From Lachnospiraceae bacterium (lineage in GTDB: Bacteria; Bacillota_A; Clostridia; Lachnospirales; Lachnospiraceae), in contig JAFXWR010000267.1 in the NCBI GenBank assembly GCA_017542725.1, positions 1 to 8,739 on the forward strand: a stretch of DNA of 8,739 nucleotides. The letters run 5' to 3'. Of the stretch, positions 5,533-8,739 are shown in pieces. The notes beneath the pieces were generated by a model, which did no database searches, was not told the DNA's origin, and saw nothing but the letters and a program-made list of their open reading frames with translations. The translations under genes and the position numbers were made by a program. Positions within the stretch are counted from its first letter, which is position 1, and each line of letters opens with the position of its first letter.

Positions 5533-6615
5533 TTATTCTGTAGGCTCACCATCTGGGAAACATTTCTGACATGCACCAGATATTTTGCTTGAATTTTTTG
5601 CATCTGATAATTTAACTTGTGTTGCATTTGCAATTGTCATTGTTCCACAATCAGGTCTACTATGATATTTTCTATCTTCAACATCCACATCATATGCAGA
5701 ATTTGGTATCCATACCAATGTTTCGCTTTTACCATCTTCTGAAGTATTGTTTTTACCAATAATTGAAGTTCCGTTTTTACCAACAAACGGTTTTATCGTT
5801 ATTGCATTTGTCATTCTTATATTTCTATTTATAATACTATACTCCATACTTTTACTATTAACAAAAGAAAATGGATTTACATATTTGAAACTTACAACCA
5901 TTGTAAATGATCCATCTTTATTGAGCGATGAATGTAAAAAATTTATATCTGTTATTCTACTAGCTGGAACTTTTAATTCTTTAGTATATTTATTGAATAA
6001 TTTTTCGGCTACGCTCGAACCTGCAAACCCAGAACTAGCATCTAACAATAGTTTTATTGCTATAGAACTTATATTTTCTTTGCCGGTAATTGCCAATGCT
6101 TTTATGGAACTAGCAAAATTTTTTGCAGCTTCTATTGTCAATTTGCATTTATCCAATAAATTTTTAACATTGTCAACAAATTGATTACAATAGTCAACTA
6201 GTTCCACGATTTTTTTAGGAATCTCTAGTATTTTTTTAGGTGCCTCATAAGATTTAAATGTATCTTTCGCTGTATTAAAGCTCGTTATTGTATCTATTGA
6301 TGATTCTTGCATTTTACTGAGTTTTTCAGAAGTATCCTCAGCTTTTGATTTAAAAGTTTCATACCCCTCGTTTGTCTTGCTTAAAAAGTTGATAAATTTT
6401 TCATAGTTTTCTTCTCCTGCAAAACGATAAACCAAATAAGAGTCTTGCGATATTTTTTTTGCAGTATTGTTAAGTGACTGCTGCATGCAAGTGTGAACCA
6501 TGCAAATATTTAAAATATTAGCAATAAATAGCAATGTTATTATAACGAGCGGGAACACTAATGCTGCCTCCACCGTTAAGCTTCCTTTATGCTTTTTTAA
6601 AAATAACTTAACCAT
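5533..6615 (-). CDS. TadE-like pseudopilin with C-terminal Cys/His domain
   Basis: This 360-residue protein starts with a short basic leader ending KKHKG, followed by SLTVEAAL and a hydrophobic helix (about residues 13-38). That is a class III prepilin signal: cleavage is expected after Gly11, with Glu16 at +5, as in TadE/Flp pilins. The middle (about 70-215) is helical and Lys/Ser-rich; residues 215-275 look like a beta-rich exported domain. The C-terminus (about 300-354) carries VWIP, YHSRPDC and CQKCFP. His318, Cys323, Cys349 and Cys352 could form a zinc site resembling the YHxxxxC...CxxC tails of some exported Firmicute proteins. The ATG at 6615 was chosen because the leader directly precedes the signal; the upstream AAGG is weak and overlaps the stop of the previous gene, 15 bases away, suggesting translational coupling. 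The expected role is a minor pseudopilin, cleaved by one of the two peptidases encoded next to it. Confidence 0.8.
   Translation of the reverse strand: MVKLFLKKHKGSLTVEAALVFPLVIITLLFIANILNICMVHTCMQQSLNNTAKKISQDSYLVYRFAGEENYEKFINFLSKTNEGYETFKSKAEDTSEKLSKMQESSIDTITSFNTAKDTFKSYEAPKKILEIPKKIVELVDYCNQFVDNVKNLLDKCKLTIEAAKNFASSIKALAITGKENISSIAIKLLLDASSGFAGSSVAEKLFNKYTKELKVPASRITDINFLHSSLNKDGSFTMVVSFKYVNPFSFVNSKSMEYSIINRNIRMTNAITIKPFVGKNGTSIIGKNNTSEDGKSETLVWIPNSAYDVDVEDRKYHSRPDCGTMTIANATQVKLSDAKNSSKISGACQKCFPDGEPTE
5554..5718 (-). other. Ada-like Cys/His tail domain of the TadE-like protein
   Basis: Residues 300-354 run VWIP...YHSRPDCGTM...VKLSDAK...CQKCFP. His318, Cys323, Cys349 and Cys352 are placed to bind one metal ion. 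Tails of this HxxxxC...CxxC form occur at the ends of several exported Firmicute proteins, and CxxC also resembles Ada-type zinc sites. A disulfide is the alternative if the domain is exposed outside the cell. Confidence 0.55.
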
Positions 6616-6630
6616 GTATTATAATCAACC

Positions 6631-8739
6631 TTAATATGCATACGACGTTTTAACGCTTATCGAGTACTTGTCATACCTATTTGCGTTCTTAAAAGTCTTT
6701 CTCATGAATGATTGTGTCATAAATATAAATTTTATACTGCTTTTTGTTTCAACACCTATTTGTGAAAATGTTGTTCGTAATTCAAACTTATCATCTACCT
6801 TTTTCATATTTGTTTGAATAACATCTTGTAAACGATTAATTTGTGTCTTTTTTAATGGTCCTATACCACCCAAGAATAAATATATGAGCAAATAATCAGA
6901 ATATCCTGCTTTAATCTTGCCATCATCGAATTTATCTTTTACAACACCGCCATTACTACTAGTATTATTTAGTTCCAGCAAATCTAAATTATCCAATATA
7001 TATGTATATGCCGATACAATATTACCCGGTGGGTGATGTGTTTTTACAGCTTCTATCATAGCTACTGTGCCTATATTCTCTCCAACATTAATTGCAATAG
7101 TTTGAGCCTTTTCTTTTATCTTTTCGTAGGCTTCTTTTGCTACATTCTCACCCATTTCTGCAAAAGCCGAATACAACTGCAAATCTGCACTTCCATTCCA
7201 AAGGCTAACTTTCTTGCAATCATACATTATTTCTTTAGTTTCCTTAATTGATTGTGGAAGAGCATAAATTAATGGTGCCGCCACATATACTACCGGTGCA
7301 AAAACTGTAGCACCGGCAGCCAATTCGCTAACTTGCCTTAATGAATTAGGGCTAGTCAATACAGCGATATAATTTAAGGCTAATCGCAATATAAAAATAT
7401 TTGTATACATTTTTGTCACATTGTTTACGATTGGATCATGTTCTTTAATGCCACAAATTATATATTCAATTTCTGCTGGCGTCACTTGTATATTATCAAA
7501 TTCAGCATCACTCAAATAATTAGTAGCGCTTTGATCTTTAATAAACTTTGTGTTTAATACAGTATCTATATCTCTATTTGCCAGTTCTTCGCTTCCTAAT
7601 TCATGATAATGATTCTTTTTATATCTATATGTATGCACATAATCACGGCAATGTGATAAAATATATGCTTCATCATATATATTATCAAAAATCTCTTTCG
7701 GTAATCCTGCAATAATTTCCCCTGCTTTATTCATTATATCTTTAACTTTACTAATAATATTTTTTTTAGTAAACTTCTTTGCTTCATAATTAACACTTTC
7801 GCTGCTCTTTTCTTCATCAGCTTTTGCAGGATCATATAAAGCATTTTCGCTTTTTTCATGCCCTATTATATCTCCAAACAAAGCATTCGTATTATTATCA
7901 ACAATACCATTCTCCTCTTTTTCTTTTTCCGACAAAACTGAATTAATTAACTGTAATACATCATTTTGGACACTTTCTGAATCTGCTGTATTTTGAAATG
8001 ATTTTATAACATTTGTTTTATCATCTAAATCTACCATAACATCATGAAATTGTTTGATTGTATCTTTACACTTACTTAATAACTTATGACTAGGCTCAAA
8101 TCCTTGATAAGGCGATTCACCTTTTATTTCTCTACATACATTTTCTACATTCTTTTTTAATTGTTCTAATATATTTATTAATTTCTCTGCTTTATCCTTC
8201 ATTATTAACAAATCATTTCTTTGATTTGCAATGTCATTCCAAACTCTTAAGTACTGTTCCATATTATCTAAATAAATTTTTTTTGACTTTTTTCCTTTTG
8301 ATTTTTCTGCTCCTGTCTTAAATGATGATTCTGCCACTCCAATAGCGTCTAATGTGGCCTTTGCTTTTTCAATAGATATTTCTATTAATGATTTTATTTC
8401 TTCTACATTTTTCTTTATCGCTTCAAATTTACCTTTATAAATTTTCTCATATTCATCAGCATCCGTTGCTATATCGCCACGATGTTTTGCTATTGATCTA
8501 CTTTCATACTCATAACCAGATATATATCTATGGCCATCCTCATCTACAGAATAAATAGGATCTATTTCATCACCATATGTCCAACTACTACTATCAAAAC
8601 TTGTACAGTATTCAATTAAAATATTGGAATCTTTACCGCCTTGCAATAAATCGCTATATCCGCCTTCTTTATCACGGTGCATATCGGTTTTGTAGTCATC
8701 ATCTTCGTTTTCGTTATTTCCGCCACTAAAAAGACTTGC
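6631..8739 (-). CDS. DUF5702-type Tad-locus protein, 5' end truncated by the window
   Basis: The frame is open from the window edge (position 8739) to a TAA at 6633-6631, giving 702 visible residues. The ATG at 8682 is probably internal, because the 19 codons before it are in frame and acidic/Asn-rich, so the true start lies outside. The first half is hydrophilic and Lys/Glu-rich with coiled-coil-like stretches (visible residues about 90-275). The second half fits the DUF5702 family found in clostridial Tad pilus loci: an ILSHCRDYVHTY segment (about 360), the EIEYIICG...F.LRLALNYI block (about 423-458), a hydrophobic VFAPVVYVAAPLIYALPQ segment (about 479-496), a GYSDYLLIYLFL segment (about 612-623) and the LQDVIQTNM block (about 637-645). 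These proteins usually begin with a TadE/TadG-like membrane anchor, which is not visible here. The molecular role is unknown; a surface or pilus-assembly part is inferred from its place directly before a TadE-like gene. Family call fairly firm, function weak. Confidence 0.72.
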   Translation of the reverse strand, partial: ASLFSGGNNENEDDDYKTDMHRDKEGGYSDLLQGGKDSNILIEYCTSFDSSSWTYGDEIDPIYSVDEDGHRYISGYEYESRSIAKHRGDIATDADEYEKIYKGKFEAIKKNVEEIKSLIEISIEKAKATLDAIGVAESSFKTGAEKSKGKKSKKIYLDNMEQYLRVWNDIANQRNDLLIMKDKAEKLINILEQLKKNVENVCREIKGESPYQGFEPSHKLLSKCKDTIKQFHDVMVDLDDKTNVIKSFQNTADSESVQNDVLQLINSVLSEKEKEENGIVDNNTNALFGDIIGHEKSENALYDPAKADEEKSSESVNYEAKKFTKKNIISKVKDIMNKAGEIIAGLPKEIFDNIYDEAYILSHCRDYVHTYRYKKNHYHELGSEELANRDIDTVLNTKFIKDQSATNYLSDAEFDNIQVTPAEIEYIICGIKEHDPIVNNVTKMYTNIFILRLALNYIAVLTSPNSLRQVSELAAGATVFAPVVYVAAPLIYALPQSIKETKEIMYDCKKVSLWNGSADLQLYSAFAEMGENVAKEAYEKIKEKAQTIAINVGENIGTVAMIEAVKTHHPPGNIVSAYTYILDNLDLLELNNTSSNGGVVKDKFDDGKIKAGYSDYLLIYLFLGGIGPLKKTQINRLQDVIQTNMKKVDDKFELRTTFSQIGVETKSSIKFIFMTQSFMRKTFKNANRYDKYSISVKTSYAY

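Larger units (their letters stand above)
1..8739 (-). other. Single polycistronic unit: Tad-pilus end plus phosphothreonine module
   Basis: All eight genes point the same way with junctions of 15, 1, 19, -13, 1, 13 and 21 bases in transcription order. No gap has room for a promoter, and no hairpin followed by a T-run was recognised between genes. Co-transcription from a promoter beyond position 8739 is the simplest reading; both ends of the unit lie outside the window. Confidence 0.8.

Noticed and set aside
5532..5633. Longer version of the first peptidase starting at the ATG at 5633
   Set aside because: The extra 34 residues are polar, have no family match and lie within the conserved Cys/His tail of the TadE-like gene; the ATG at 5531 directly after its stop fits better.
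5747..6184. Plus-strand open frame of 145 codons
   Set aside because: Antisense to the TadE-like gene, hydrophobic only because it mirrors Lys/Asn-rich codons, and with no convincing ribosome binding site.
8000..8030. DDKTN in the DUF5702 protein as a further DKT phospho-motif
   Set aside because: It lacks the hydrophobic-Met-x-Asn-Asp context and the protein is probably exported, out of reach of a cytosolic kinase.

Overview
The window reads as one densely packed block of eight genes, all on the minus strand, so transcription runs from position 8739 down to position 1. The DNA is AT-rich (about one third G+C, judged by eye). Ribosome binding sites are AGGAG/GGAG-like and codon use favours A/T at third positions. 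Together with the gene families (DUF5702, a DUF6382-like FHA protein, TadE, zinc-ribbon proteins with cell-wall-type repeats), this suggests a low-GC Gram-positive anaerobe of the Clostridia, most likely Lachnospiraceae-like. The organism assignment is an inference.

Layout in transcription order: (1) 8739-6631, a DUF5702-type pseudopilin-associated protein, 5' end outside the window; (2) 6615-5533, a TadE-like pseudopilin with a class III prepilin signal and a C-terminal Cys/His domain; (3) 5531-4935, an A24 prepilin peptidase; (4) 4915-3476, an FHA protein with a DUF6382-like N-domain and a Gly/Pro/Gln linker; (5) 3488-2922, a second, TadV/CpaA-like A24 peptidase with a TTG start; (6) 2920-2030, a PP2C-type Ser/Thr phosphatase; (7) 2016-1114 and (8) 1092-1, two paralogous zinc-ribbon membrane proteins, the second cut by the window edge. 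Junctions are -13 (an overlap) to +21 bases. I see no promoter, terminator, RNA gene, mobile element or CRISPR array. No stretch over 300 bases lacks a gene.

The first part looks like the distal end of a Tad/Flp pilus locus: pseudopilins plus the peptidases that would mature them. The second part is a phosphothreonine signalling module: an FHA reader and a PP2C eraser, with the kinase writer absent and perhaps just outside the window. The most striking observation links the two halves. A short threonine motif, DYNKT(M/V/I)M(A/S/I)ND, occurs four times at an exact 17-residue period in one zinc-ribbon protein and twice in its paralogue. A related MDKTIMMDS motif lies just ahead of the FHA domain. 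I infer that these are phosphoacceptor/FHA-docking sites forming a signalling circuit encoded within one operon. In this model the zinc-ribbon proteins are membrane-spanning receptors or scaffolds, with wall-binding-like repeats outside and phospho-sites inside.
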